From positions 54,408 to 118,407 of the IMG/VR virus record IMGVR_UViG_3300034283_001962: a stretch of 64,000 nucleotides of DNA. One strand, 5' to 3'. Of the stretch, positions 6,123 through 14,173 are shown piece by piece. This stretch comes from a virus. The notes below the pieces were generated by a model. That model was not told the DNA's origin. It saw nothing but the letters and a program-made list of their open reading frames with translations, and did not search any database. The translations under genes and the position numbers were made by a program. The first letter of the stretch is position 1, and every line of letters begins with the position of its first letter.

Positions 6123-8153
6123 ATGTATAATGTTAGAATATATGACATTGAGACTCTGAAAGAGTATTTTCTGGTGTGTGTTTATGACCCTAATACAAAT
6201 GAATGGATAGATTTTTCTATTAACAAAAATGTTGATGAGGGGTATAAAATGATTAATTACTTTGAATCACTTAAATGTGATTTTGTAGTTGGTTATAACA
6301 ATGTAAACTTTGATGGTCAGATTATAGAATATGTCATCAGAAATTACCACAAATGGACAGATTTAAATAGGCTTGAAATATGTTACAAAATATGGCAATA
6401 TGCTCAAGATGTAATTGATGATATTAATAATGGTTTATTTGCTCCATTCAGAGAAGAACACTTAACAAACCGACAATTAGATCTTTTAAGAGTTCATCAC
6501 TTTGACAATGAAGCTAAGAGAACAAGTCTTAAGTGGCTTGAGTTCATGATGGATCTGGAAAATATTCAAGATATGCCAATAGCTCATGATGCAACTAATC
6601 TTACAGATAAAGATTTAGAAGAGGTTATTATTTATTGTAGAAATGACGTATTAGCTACACATAAGTTTTATAAATATACTATTGGTAATGTTGAAGATGA
6701 TTGGGTATTTGCTAATTTATATCAAGGAAAGAATAAAATTCAAGATAGATTAGACTTAATTGAAGAATTTACATTTCCTGCAATAGCTATTAACTGGTCA
6801 GATGTACGAATAGGTGATGAGATTAATTTAAAAGGGTACTCCTTACGTACAGGTAGAGATAGAAGTGAAGTATATAAGCTCAAGAAACAGCGCAAACCTA
6901 CCCGTAAAATCACATTTGGAGAATGTATTCCTGATTACGTACAGTTTGAAACTCCTGAGTTTAAAGCATTTTATAATAGTATTAAGAATGTCAGGCTTAC
7001 CTACATGGATAAACAAGAGTTTTTGTTTACTTATAATGGAACAAGATATAATATTGCTAAGGGAGGAATACACTCAACTGAAAAGAAAAGAGCAATTACT
7101 GTTACAGAAAATGAGATACTTAGAGATGCAGATGTAGGTTCACAATACCCTAATGCCATCAAAAAGCGTAAACTGTTTCCTTCTCACTTAGGAAAAGAAT
7201 GGTTAGTTAACTACGAAAATACCATTACAAAAAGGATTGAATATAAACATATTGGTACAGCTAAATATAAAGGTTTATCTGATATGCTTAAGCTTGCTCT
7301 AAATGGTGGTGGTTTTGGTAAAACTAATGAAAATACATCTTGGCAATATGATCCTGTAGTTACATTTTATTGTACTATTGGTAATCAGTTTGAGATTTTA
7401 ATGCTTATTGAAAGGCTTGAAATGGTTGGAATACATTGTGTATCTGCTAATACAGACGGTATTGTATGTAAATTTCATAAAGAACAGGAAGAAAAATACA
7501 ATGAAGTATGTAAATGGTGGGAAGAAACAGTAGGTAATTCTGATCAAGGTAAGCTTGAATATGCTGATTTTAAAGCAATTTATCAAACATCTGTTAATCA
7601 TTATATTGCTATTAAAGCTGATGGTTCAACTAAAAAGAAAGGTCAATTTGCTACTGATTTTGAATTTAACAAGAATAAATCAGGAAGAGTTATACCTTTA
7701 GCACTTGAAACATATTATAAAGATGGAACAGATCCTATAGAATATTTAAAGAATCATACTAATATTTTTGATTTCTGTATTGGTGTAAAAGGTAACAAAA
7801 AGTATTATTATCGTACTCAAAATTCTGATAATCATCAAACTCTAGATTACTTTGATAAAGTACTTAGATATATTATTACTACAAAAGGTGAAATATTATT
7901 TAAAGTAAAGAAAAAAGTATATGAATGGGATGGAGGTAATGATATTATGCATTGTGAAGCTCCAGATTCATTTACTGGTAAACAACCTTTAGTAACAATC
8001 TGTAATACAATTGATAAATCTAAAAGTATTAATGAATATAACATTGATTATGATTATTATTTAAAAGAAATAAATACTTTAATCGAACAGATTAATCGTC
8101 AAGGATCTAAGAAAAAAGGTTATAATAATCCTAATCAAATAACTTTATTTTAA
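6123..8153 (+). CDS. family B DNA polymerase
   Basis: 676 aa. The N-terminus has the 3'-5' exonuclease start DIET (residues 8-11) and a YNNVNFDG ExoII-like segment. The polymerase motifs follow in order: motif A DADVGSQYPN at about 335, motif B KLALNGGGFGKTN at about 389-401, and motif C NTDG at about 443-446. The exonuclease-to-motif spacing and the total length are compact, as in the smaller phage enzymes that replicate a genome with a single replicase. It sits directly downstream of the tmRNA terminator and is separated from the other replication genes (17.5-23 kb) by the higher-GC accessory block, which suggests that block was inserted. Confidence 0.9.
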   Translation: MYNVRIYDIETLKEYFLVCVYDPNTNEWIDFSINKNVDEGYKMINYFESLKCDFVVGYNNVNFDGQIIEYVIRNYHKWTDLNRLEICYKIWQYAQDVIDDINNGLFAPFREEHLTNRQLDLLRVHHFDNEAKRTSLKWLEFMMDLENIQDMPIAHDATNLTDKDLEEVIIYCRNDVLATHKFYKYTIGNVEDDWVFANLYQGKNKIQDRLDLIEEFTFPAIAINWSDVRIGDEINLKGYSLRTGRDRSEVYKLKKQRKPTRKITFGECIPDYVQFETPEFKAFYNSIKNVRLTYMDKQEFLFTYNGTRYNIAKGGIHSTEKKRAITVTENEILRDADVGSQYPNAIKKRKLFPSHLGKEWLVNYENTITKRIEYKHIGTAKYKGLSDMLKLALNGGGFGKTNENTSWQYDPVVTFYCTIGNQFEILMLIERLEMVGIHCVSANTDGIVCKFHKEQEEKYNEVCKWWEETVGNSDQGKLEYADFKAIYQTSVNHYIAIKADGSTKKKGQFATDFEFNKNKSGRVIPLALETYYKDGTDPIEYLKNHTNIFDFCIGVKGNKKYYYRTQNSDNHQTLDYFDKVLRYIITTKGEILFKVKKKVYEWDGGNDIMHCEAPDSFTGKQPLVTICNTIDKSKSINEYNIDYDYYLKEINTLIEQINRQGSKKKGYNNPNQITLF

Positions 8154-8166
8154 AAATTAAGGAAAT

Positions 8167-8415
8167 ATGAAAACAGCAATGCAGGAACTGATAGAATTAT
8201 TGGAAGACTTTAAAGGTGAACTAAAAGATACGTACGATGGTAACCCTTGGATAACCCGTGGAGTACTTATCTCTATTGCCGAGGCTAAGAAACTATTGCG
8301 TAAAGAACGCGAACAGATCGAGAAGGCGTTTTTTGATGGGGACGAAGACGGAAGATCGGAATATTATAAAAAATTTGTAGGCTCACAAGATTACTACAAT
8401 AAAACATACAGCTAA
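8167..8415 (+). CDS. small accessory protein, unknown function
   Basis: 82 aa, the first gene of the higher-GC accessory block. Mostly helical and charged. The C-terminus (SQDYYNKTYS) resembles that of the 79-aa protein at 10682 (NYYNKTYGK), so the two are probably distant paralogues of a small-protein family common in Bacteroidetes phages. The stop overlaps the start of the next gene by one base. Confidence 0.7.
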   Translation: MKTAMQELIELLEDFKGELKDTYDGNPWITRGVLISIAEAKKLLRKEREQIEKAFFDGDEDGRSEYYKKFVGSQDYYNKTYS

Positions 8416-8873
8416 TGAACAACTTACAAACCAAACTCAAAGAATTAGAAGCCTGTGATGGCCCTGATGGTGCTATTGAATGGGCCAAAGACTACGACAC
8501 CCTTCAAGATGCTTGGGATAATTGCCAAAGAGGGGATTGGATGATTTGGCTCATTGATAAGATGGGCTGGAGCAATGATAAGGATCTAAGACTGATGTCT
8601 GTTGCGTTTGCAAGGCAAGTGCAGCATCTCATGAAAGATCAGAGGTCAATCAATGCCCTTGATGTTGCGGAAAGATACGCAAATGGGGAGGCTACTGTTG
8701 ACGAATTACGGGAGGCAAGGGCGGCAGCAAGGGCGGCAGATACGGCATGGGCGGCAGCATGGGCGGCAGATGCGGCAGATGCGGCAGAGGCGGCAGCAGA
8801 TGCGGCAGGGGGGGCAGTAAGGGCTGATCAGGCTAATATAATTAGACAGTATTTGCCAACGGTAACATTCTAA
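8415..8873 (+). CDS. immunity-protein-like protein with an Ala-rich repeat tail
   Basis: 152 aa. The N-terminal 70 residues carry a WAKDYDTLQDAWDNC...RGDWMIWL pattern seen in proteins annotated as putative immunity proteins (Imm5-like) in bacteria and phages. Residues about 100-140 are an Ala-rich tract with Trp, Arg and Asp spaced every 3-4 residues, encoded by degenerate GGCGGCA repeats. The family link is from memory of the pattern. The function in a phage is unknown. Confidence 0.7.
   Translation: MNNLQTKLKELEACDGPDGAIEWAKDYDTLQDAWDNCQRGDWMIWLIDKMGWSNDKDLRLMSVAFARQVQHLMKDQRSINALDVAERYANGEATVDELREARAAARAADTAWAAAWAADAADAAEAAADAAGGAVRADQANIIRQYLPTVTF
8711..8822 (+). repeat. degenerate GGCGGCA-type tandem repeat in coding sequence
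   Basis: About 110 nt of imperfect repeats with 6-, 9- and 12-nt periods, differing mainly by single-base changes and unit gain or loss. All unit sizes are multiples of three, so copy-number change would alter tail length without shifting the frame. Confidence 0.7.
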
Positions 8874-8885
8874 AACATACAGCCA

Positions 8886-9425
8886 ATGAACACTGAAAAA
8901 ATAAAAGCAGCACGATCTGCCTATACCGCAGGAATTAATTACGCAGCTGCCAATTTACTAAAATTTGATAAATACGGGTGGGAGTGGGGAGGTCGGTGGA
9001 CCAACTTCAAGGATATGCCACACTTCCAGAAAACATTCGGCAAGACAACAAAAACAGCAAAGATGAAACTAAAACAAATCGACTTTAACGCGGAACTAAT
9101 CGGCAAGGATGGCATCGTAGTGAAAACAATGGATGGCATAGAAGTCAAGCAGCTTACTTTTTTTAAGTGCGATGTTTCCTACAAAGTTGTAGGAACTATG
9201 GATGGAGTGCTACAAACTTGGAATAGTATTGGAAATTATATTTTTTCAATTACTTCGGATGGTAATTGTGTAATTGCCAGACACTCCACATTAAACCTAA
9301 TAATGTACAAAGAAGTCAAGGTTATGACGGTGGACGAGTTTTATCAACGTTATTATAGTACAATAGGTGCTTACGACTTCGCCCACAAACTTGCCGCTGC
9401 TGTAAAGGCTGGGGAGGTGGAGTAA
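8886..9425 (+). CDS. hypothetical protein
   Basis: 179 aa. No recognised family. The N-terminus is helical (KIKAARSAYTAGINYAAANLL), the middle is basic and then beta-rich with many aromatics, and the C-terminus is an Ala-rich helix. The body contains a GKDGIVVKTMDGIEVKQL segment that could be a small beta domain. Codon use matches the higher-GC block. Confidence 0.6.
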   Translation: MNTEKIKAARSAYTAGINYAAANLLKFDKYGWEWGGRWTNFKDMPHFQKTFGKTTKTAKMKLKQIDFNAELIGKDGIVVKTMDGIEVKQLTFFKCDVSYKVVGTMDGVLQTWNSIGNYIFSITSDGNCVIARHSTLNLIMYKEVKVMTVDEFYQRYYSTIGAYDFAHKLAAAVKAGEVE

Positions 9426-9470
9426 GATCATAATATGAAACATTAAGGCGGGAAAATATCTTTGAAATAG

Positions 9471-9501
9471 TTTGCATAATCAAAATAAGGTTGTATATTT
9501 G
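9471..9501 (+). promoter_or_regulatory. Bacteroidetes-type promoter
   Basis: TTTG (9471-9474), 19 nt, TATATTTG (9494-9501): a full match to the Bacteroidetes primary promoter consensus. Start point expected near 9508, giving a leader of about 12 nt for the gene at 9521. Confidence 0.7.
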
Positions 9502-9520
9502 TAAGACAAAAGCAAACAAA

Positions 9521-9718
9521 ATGACACTAACCGAAAAAATCAACAGCAATCCTTACTTAAAAGTAAGCAACTGCACAGACATTGCAGACCTTGAAGCAGC
9601 AATGGATGACCTTAGAAAACTTGATGCAGAGTTTGGAGATGACAACAAAACGCTATTAAAACTTTGGGCAAAGTTCTTAGGTAAAAAGAAAAAACTTGAA
9701 TTATGGAAGCGGAAATAA
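9521..9718 (+). CDS. small acidic/basic protein, unknown function
   Basis: 65 aa from the ATG at 9521. The upstream Met at 9491 lies inside the promoter box, so I reject it. Helical, with a basic C-terminal patch (FLGKKKKLELWKRK). First gene of a promoter-driven run of small genes. The stop overlaps the next gene. Confidence 0.6.
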   Translation: MTLTEKINSNPYLKVSNCTDIADLEAAMDDLRKLDAEFGDDNKTLLKLWAKFLGKKKKLELWKRK

Positions 9719-9996
9719 AAGTTAGGAAACCAAGCAAGCTAAGAATATTGGCAAAGAAAATACTGGGGAATTACGCCCTGTATTATACAAAAGAATTTGA
9801 GTGGCAAATGAAGTTGCCGAAAAATGGTGATCAAATAAAAATAACATGGTTTCCGGACAACAGAGGAGCAACAAACGCTTATATTGGGATGTCTGGAGTA
9901 GTTGAAAATATGAATATTAACGATGGTCATTTTATATTGAATTGTGGAAATTGTATACTTATTTGTAGTGGCGATTTTAATTACATTAGATTATGA
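9703..9996 (+). CDS. small protein, unknown function
   Basis: 97 aa, overlapping the previous gene by 16 nt in another frame. Basic N-terminal helix, then a beta-rich part (QIKITWF, GMSGVVENM) that suggests a small barrel of SH3 type. CGNC near the C-terminus may be structural. No family recognised. Confidence 0.6.
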   Translation: MEAEIKVRKPSKLRILAKKILGNYALYYTKEFEWQMKLPKNGDQIKITWFPDNRGATNAYIGMSGVVENMNINDGHFILNCGNCILICSGDFNYIRL

Positions 9997-10145
9997 AACA
10001 GGGCGGCAAACGTGAGGGGGCAGGCAGACCAAAGAAACATGGTGAACCAACCACTACAATCGCTTTCCGCTGCCCTGTATCTAAAGTTGATGAATTGAAA
10101 AAAATAATTAACACAAAACTGGCCAAGTGGGCAATAAAAAAATGA
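9993..10145 (+). CDS. small ribbon-helix-helix-like DNA-binding protein
   Basis: 50 aa, with ATGA-type overlaps on both sides. The sequence KREGAGRPKK followed by a short strand TTTIAFRCP and a helix VSKVDELKKIINTKL fits the ribbon-helix-helix plan of small phage repressors (basic arm, beta-strand, two helices), although the second helix is short. A local regulator of the accessory block is a reasonable inference. Confidence 0.6.
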   Translation: MKQGGKREGAGRPKKHGEPTTTIAFRCPVSKVDELKKIINTKLAKWAIKK

Positions 10146-10486
10146 ACAGACAACAAAAAATTGCAGAGCTGAAAGCTCAGATAGCTGAACTTGAAAAGAT
10201 CACACCGGAAGAAAGGTTTTTAGAGTTGATCGACGGCATGACCGTGAAAATTGACAAAGACAATTACCCGAATTCGACTTTCTTTTTTAAGGGTGATACG
10301 TGTTATTTAGAACTTGAAAAATCAAGATTATGGGTTAGATATGCTGAAATCTGGCAGGTTTTTAAAGTTGAATTTGGGATGCAGTATGATGAAATCCAGT
10401 CGTTTATAAAAGATCAGATGGAACAACACTTCAAAATGATGGGGGGAGTAACACCCGACCGAATGACATGGACGGATCAAATGTGA
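10142..10486 (+). CDS. small coiled-coil protein with an altered C-terminus
   Basis: 114 aa from the ATG at 10142, overlapping the previous stop as ATGA. The N-terminus is a helix typical of small phage proteins (QQKIAELKAQIAELEK); the middle is mixed alpha/beta. The last codons lie in a 39-bp direct repeat followed by a 29-nt segment identical to part of the membrane-protein gene near 46968 on the other strand, so the present C-terminus (PDRMTWTDQM) looks like the product of a rearrangement. The ancestral end is probably the one now encoded at 10486. Confidence 0.65.
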   Translation: MNRQQKIAELKAQIAELEKITPEERFLELIDGMTVKIDKDNYPNSTFFFKGDTCYLELEKSRLWVRYAEIWQVFKVEFGMQYDEIQSFIKDQMEQHFKMMGGVTPDRMTWTDQM

Positions 10487-10523
10487 TGGAACAACACTTC
10501 AAAATGATGGGGGGAGTAACACC
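10417..10523 (+). repeat. 39-bp direct repeat with a 29-nt filler copied from 46968-46996
   Basis: Copies at 10417-10455 and 10485-10523 are identical. The spacer 10456-10484 is exactly the 29 nt found at 46968-46996, where it is coding sequence of a minus-strand membrane protein. Duplication plus templated filler is the pattern left by replication template switching; an assembly error is the alternative. Confidence 0.75.
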
Positions 10524-10578
10524 TGAAGTAATAAACTGGGTAGTAGCTTTGCTGGTGGAACAACACTTTAAAAAATGA
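10486..10578 (+). CDS. 30-aa ORF, likely displaced C-terminus of the gene at 10142
   Basis: 30 aa, with its ATG overlapping the previous stop. It begins with the residues encoded by the direct repeat (MEQHFKMMGGVTP) and continues EVINWVVALLVEQHFKK, which makes a better protein end than the one now attached to 10142. Probably a remnant separated by the duplication. Whether it is translated is unknown. Confidence 0.4.
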   Translation: MEQHFKMMGGVTPEVINWVVALLVEQHFKK

Positions 10579-10697
10579 ACAAATGGCCTTTTTACAAAGC
10601 GATTGGTAGGACTTGGAAATTCGAAGCTGCTAAATATTACAACCGGGGTAAACTTATGCGTAAAATTAAAACTGAAAAGACATGGAAAAGAAACTGA
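10575..10697 (+). CDS. small basic protein
   Basis: 40 aa, with an ATGA overlap upstream and a 16-nt overlap with the next gene. Very basic and aromatic (NKWPFYKAIGRTWKFE, KKIKTEKTWKRN-like end). Supported only by tight packing and block-like codon use. Confidence 0.4.
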   Translation: MNKWPFYKAIGRTWKFEAAKYYNRGKLMRKIKTEKTWKRN

Positions 10698-10921
10698 CAG
10701 CGGTAGAGTGGTTTTTAAATGAACTACAAAGGATGCAATACTTTATTGGCAATGATATGTTACAAGCCTATAACCAAGCCATCGCAATGGAGAAGGAGCA
10801 GCACGAAAAAACAGCTTTACATTTTTCAGAAAAGGTACTTGACCACATTCAAGATGATAAAGGGTGGGAAGGCGGAGATTTTGAGTTTAAAAATTACTAC
10901 AATAAAACCTACGGCAAATGA
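10682..10921 (+). CDS. small accessory protein of a Bacteroidetes phage family
   Basis: 79 aa. The start MEKKLTAVEWFLNEL and the end NYYNKTYGK match a type of small helical protein I recall as frequent in Bacteroidetes phages and prophages; its function is not known. Distant relative of the gene at 8167. Confidence 0.7.
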   Translation: MEKKLTAVEWFLNELQRMQYFIGNDMLQAYNQAIAMEKEQHEKTALHFSEKVLDHIQDDKGWEGGDFEFKNYYNKTYGK

Positions 10922-11151
10922 CAAAAGAATCTATTGTTGAGTTACAAAAAATAGACTGTAACTGCAATGACTGTATCCATATGAACAGAGATATTGCTAA
11001 GTATGAATCTTTTAACTCTCTGTATAGGGGGACTAACCCATCACACCGGGTACTTTATGGACACTGTTCTCTAAAAAATATACAAGTGTCTTTTATAGCC
11101 AATACTTGTCAGATACATACTCAATCTTGCTTTAAGCATAGAAGGGATTAA
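10918..11151 (+). CDS. small cysteine-rich, probably metal-binding protein
   Basis: 77 aa, overlapping the previous stop. Eight Cys and several His, including CNCNDCIH near the N-terminus and spaced Cys later (GHCSLKN, NTCQIH, QSCFKH), suggest one or two zinc sites. No family recognised. Confidence 0.6.
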   Translation: MTKESIVELQKIDCNCNDCIHMNRDIAKYESFNSLYRGTNPSHRVLYGHCSLKNIQVSFIANTCQIHTQSCFKHRRD

Positions 11152-11158
11152 AATAAAA

Positions 11159-11183
11159 ACCCCTTCCAGATTATGAAAGGGGT
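11159..11183 (+). terminator. hairpin between accessory genes
   Basis: ACCCCTT (11159-11165) pairs with AAGGGGT (11177-11183). No T-run follows, so it may be a weak terminator or a processing or attenuation structure. The gap to the next gene (11152-11255) holds no ORF. Confidence 0.4.
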
Positions 11184-11255
11184 CGGTCGACATCCCCGGC
11201 CTGCTGATTGAAAAGGTATCCATAACAAAAGTAATGATTTAAAATAACTTAATCA

Positions 11256-11570
11256 ATGAATTACGCAGAAAAAATGGCAGAGAGGGAGTTCCCAAAAGAG
11301 ATGCAATGGCTTAATTACGGGGGTGGCAGTAATGACGAATACGTTGATATGAACGAGGGCAGCCGCACCGCATACGTCAAGGGCTATGAGGCCGACAAGT
11401 GGATAAGGGTGGAGGATGAGTTGCCAGAACTAAAACTGGCTGAACATATACAGGTGTGGCATACAGAGTGGGAAAGACCTTATTACTTAAAGACGGTTTA
11501 TTTTTTAAAGCCGACAGTTTACAAAAGGTATTCACATTGGCAATATTTATCACCACCTAAAACAAAATAG
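11256..11570 (+). CDS. DUF551-like small protein
   Basis: 104 aa. The core WIRVEDELPELK followed by a strand with VWHTEWERP is the pattern of DUF551, a small domain common in phage accessory genes. The N-terminal third is acidic and may be a separate helical part. Function unknown. Ends one base before the next gene. Confidence 0.65.
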   Translation: MNYAEKMAEREFPKEMQWLNYGGGSNDEYVDMNEGSRTAYVKGYEADKWIRVEDELPELKLAEHIQVWHTEWERPYYLKTVYFLKPTVYKRYSHWQYLSPPKTK

Positions 11571-11780
11571 ATGGAAAACGAAAATATAAACGAAGCAGAA
11601 AAACCGCAAATGAATATAGGTGATGTTAGCAGTAGTGCTTTACCTGATGCGCTGTTAGATTGGAACACGCTTTCACTTGATCAAATGGTAGAAAACTTGC
11701 GACAAAAATATATGTTTAGTAGTAGCGGAGATGCAAAGTGTATTCACCATTTGATAGGGTTTTATGATAAGCACAAATAA
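11571..11780 (+). CDS. small acidic protein
   Basis: 69 aa, starting directly at the previous stop. Acidic and low-complexity N-terminus, then a helix (LSLDQMVENLRQKYMF). No family recognised. A possible 18-codon ORF (11796-11852) follows, too short to call alone. Confidence 0.5.
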   Translation: MENENINEAEKPQMNIGDVSSSALPDALLDWNTLSLDQMVENLRQKYMFSSSGDAKCIHHLIGFYDKHK

Positions 11781-11848
11781 CTAACTAAAAAAGTAATGGC
11801 AACATTCAGAATACCCAACGGGAATACAGTAACATTTAAAATTGAACC

Positions 11849-12022
11849 ATGAGTAAAAAACAAAAAAACACAAGCATAGCCGCTATTGTCTACATCATTA
11901 CTTGTATGTGGATAATTCAAGGTGAGACGATCAGTAGTTTCGGCAGATTTTTAATAGCAATTTTCTTTTTTACAGTTATAGGATCAACATATGATTTAAC
12001 AAAAAATGATAACCATGAGTAA
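11849..12022 (+). CDS. small membrane protein
   Basis: 57 aa. Two hydrophobic segments (about residues 9-24 and 32-48) separated by a short polar turn and flanked by Lys-rich and Asp/Asn-rich ends, so probably a helical hairpin in the inner membrane. Overlaps the next gene by 8 nt. Supported by packing and composition only. Confidence 0.5.
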   Translation: MSKKQKNTSIAAIVYIITCMWIIQGETISSFGRFLIAIFFFTVIGSTYDLTKNDNHE

Positions 12023-12215
12023 AATATTATTACAGACAGAAAAGCAAATGATAAAGGACGTTATTGTAGAGTTGGCATCAAGACTTATAAAAGACACAGA
12101 GGATAGTTCTGAAAAGCATGGCATGATAGAGGTAGGTGCAAGATGGGTGAAACAGCTTGATGAAAAACTGTTTGAACTTGACCAAATTGAAAGACAAATA
12201 AATCTTACCACTTAA
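12015..12215 (+). CDS. small helical protein
   Basis: 66 aa from the ATG at 12015, which overlaps the previous stop; the Met at 12006 is the alternative. Almost wholly helical with heptad-like spacing (LLQTEKQMIKDVIVELASRL, DEKLFELDQIERQI). Family unknown. Confidence 0.5.
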   Translation: MSKILLQTEKQMIKDVIVELASRLIKDTEDSSEKHGMIEVGARWVKQLDEKLFELDQIERQINLTT

Positions 12216-12223
12216 AAAGTAAT

Positions 12224-12520
12224 ATGGAAAGAAAACTTAGCATGACTAAATTTCGAGAACTTATAAACCTGCATTACAAAGGAAAGATAAGCATAAGCAA
12301 GTTTCTTGAAGAAATTAATAACCATTTTATTACACCTATTGAGCATTATTCATCAGCATCGGAAAAGTGGGCAACTACATCAATAAAGTGTTGTTTATGT
12401 GGCCATTATTGGCAGGCGGTGTATCCCGTTCAAGTTGTAGTCATATTGGGCGAAGAAAACATTAGATACCCAGAATTAGAGTGTCCGAATTGTGAATACA
12501 AAAACATAGTTAAACCATGA
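12224..12520 (+). CDS. small protein with a C-terminal zinc ribbon
   Basis: 98 aa. N-terminal helices, then CCLCGHYW at about 55-62 and CPNC near 90, a CxxC...CxxC zinc ribbon with a beta hairpin between. Such ribbons usually bind nucleic acid or protein partners. Overlaps the next gene by 4 nt. Confidence 0.6.
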   Translation: MERKLSMTKFRELINLHYKGKISISKFLEEINNHFITPIEHYSSASEKWATTSIKCCLCGHYWQAVYPVQVVVILGEENIRYPELECPNCEYKNIVKP

Positions 12521-12990
12521 GTAAAACCCCTGAACAGATAGCAGCGGAGTTGTACCCTACTATCCCAACTGCAATAGTGCATTATGATTATAATGATATA
12601 GTTGAATACCAACGTGCCGCATGGCTATCAAGGCAACCGGAAGTGGATGAACTGAAAAGGCAGGTGGAGGAGTTGATGGCATTTAACGAAACGTGTTTGC
12701 AAAACAACAAATCATTGACAGCCGCTAAAGAGAAGGAGTTGGAAGAGCTGAAGGAACAATTAGGCTATAACAAGTTCGGGGTAGGAAAGCTAATTGAACA
12801 AAACGCCAAGTTGAAAGCCACCCACGATGCTGAGATGTGTGCTTTTGCGGAGTGGATTGATGAAAATGAATTAGTACGAATAATTAAATACGGAGATGTC
12901 AAGTGGTACTCTAACAAAATAGGAGATGCAGGAGTTTTTGAAAAGCCACATACTACTATTGAACTACTAACTAAATTTAGAGAACGATGA
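12517..12990 (+). CDS. coiled-coil accessory protein
   Basis: 157 aa. The N-terminal TPEQIAAELYP and AAWLSRQPEVDELKRQVEEL pattern is common in small Bacteroidetes phage proteins; residues 45-110 form a coiled coil. The C-terminal 50 residues have an AEWIDENELVRI motif, also seen in other phage hypothetical proteins. Function unknown. Confidence 0.6.
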   Translation: MSKTPEQIAAELYPTIPTAIVHYDYNDIVEYQRAAWLSRQPEVDELKRQVEELMAFNETCLQNNKSLTAAKEKELEELKEQLGYNKFGVGKLIEQNAKLKATHDAEMCAFAEWIDENELVRIIKYGDVKWYSNKIGDAGVFEKPHTTIELLTKFRER

Positions 12991-13229
12991 AATTAGGAGA
13001 GCAAATTATACCAATGGAATATTCTGAACAAGAGCTTATAAAAATTGCTGAAAAAGGTGAATCAGATTTGAAGGCAAAAATGGCTATGTACTTACTAAGA
13101 GAAAATTATGACTCTACATATGGCTGGTGTAATGATTGCGATTTCTTAGTATGCAAGAAAAGAGATTGTTGTTTAAATAGAATTGATAACAAAACTGAAA
13201 CGAACCGTCAAGATTTACTTGACAGTTGA
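12987..13229 (+). CDS. small Cys-cluster protein
   Basis: 80 aa, with a 4-nt overlap upstream. The C-terminal half has WCNDCDFLVCKKRDCC, a dense Cys cluster that probably binds a metal. The N-terminal half is helical. Confidence 0.55.
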   Translation: MKLGEQIIPMEYSEQELIKIAEKGESDLKAKMAMYLLRENYDSTYGWCNDCDFLVCKKRDCCLNRIDNKTETNRQDLLDS

Positions 13230-13241
13230 AAAAACAGAGGT

Positions 13242-13385
13242 ATGATAAGCTTAATAGCAATATTGTCTTTAGCGTTAATATCTTATTTGCTTTTATGTAT
13301 TTATCTGAAGCTACAGGATATTCAAAATGAAATTTTCCATAATACACAGGAACTTAAAAAACAGAACCATGAAAGAACTAATTGA
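13242..13385 (+). CDS. small single-pass membrane protein
   Basis: 47 aa. One hydrophobic helix (about residues 2-22) and a short coiled-coil tail (KLQDIQNEI, TQELKKQ). Its end overlaps the start of the next gene by 17 nt. Weak call based on composition and packing. Confidence 0.4.
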   Translation: MISLIAILSLALISYLLLCIYLKLQDIQNEIFHNTQELKKQNHERTN

Positions 13386-13977
13386 GTGGATGGAGCAAGA
13401 ATTAAAAGGACATGAACTAATAGGCTCAGACTACGGACTTGGCTTAAGAAGCGGCATCAGCAGATGCATAGCCAAAGCCAAGGAACTTGAAGCCGCAAAT
13501 TGCGACCACAAAAATTGTCTCAATTATAGCAAAGATTTGCGACAGAACCATTCCGAGGATACGCTCGATATGCGTGATCCACTTGCTGAAGCATGGGACA
13601 GTGAAGAAGACAAGATATGGGACACGCTCGATATGCATACCTTCAAAGTAGGTGACAGGGTGAGGGTGGTAAGCAATCAGGCCAGTATGGCTAATGAAAA
13701 TTGTGGCCGACATGAATTTGAAATAGGGGCTGTTGTAGAGTTAAGGTATTGGAGTGATGGCTCTAAAAGTTGGGAAGCTAAAAATAAAAGTGACTGTTGG
13801 AATATTGACCCCGCAGACATTGAACCATGCCAAAAGGAATTTAGATGGGAGGAGAAACTGAACAACCTACTTGCAACTAAATCAAAAGCTGAATTGCTTG
13901 AGGTCTGGGATCGAGTCAATAAAGAAAGAAAAAAGGGTCCAGCTTTAAGTGACTATTTTGAGAAACTTGAGGAATGA
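13369..13977 (+). CDS. accessory protein with an SH3-like segment
   Basis: 202 aa from the Met at 13369 (MKELIEWMEQEL), which fits small phage protein starts better than the Met at 13327. A central KVGDRVRVV followed by a beta-rich stretch with EIGAVVELRYW looks like a small KOW/SH3 barrel. A 12-nt repeat around ACGCTCGATATGC gives TLDM twice. The C-terminus is helical and charged. Last gene of the higher-GC block. Confidence 0.6.
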   Translation: MKELIEWMEQELKGHELIGSDYGLGLRSGISRCIAKAKELEAANCDHKNCLNYSKDLRQNHSEDTLDMRDPLAEAWDSEEDKIWDTLDMHTFKVGDRVRVVSNQASMANENCGRHEFEIGAVVELRYWSDGSKSWEAKNKSDCWNIDPADIEPCQKEFRWEEKLNNLLATKSKAELLEVWDRVNKERKKGPALSDYFEKLEE

Positions 13978-14173
13978 GAAACAATTAATCAAAAAAGCAC
14001 ACCTGAGTAAGTCAATATATTATGATTTATATAATATGAAAAAGCTAAAAGAAAAAGAATGATAGAAGATTATGAAAGAATTTATCTAACAGATAAGATT
14101 TTTATTAAAGAAGATGAACTTTTTTTTTTCCAAGAATTGTTACACGATGAAAAAAAGATTAAATTTGTAAATA

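Noticed and set aside
6843-7601. Small ORFs antisense or out of frame within the DNA polymerase gene
   Set aside because: They lie within strong coding sequence, have no upstream signal and read as composition-driven shadows.
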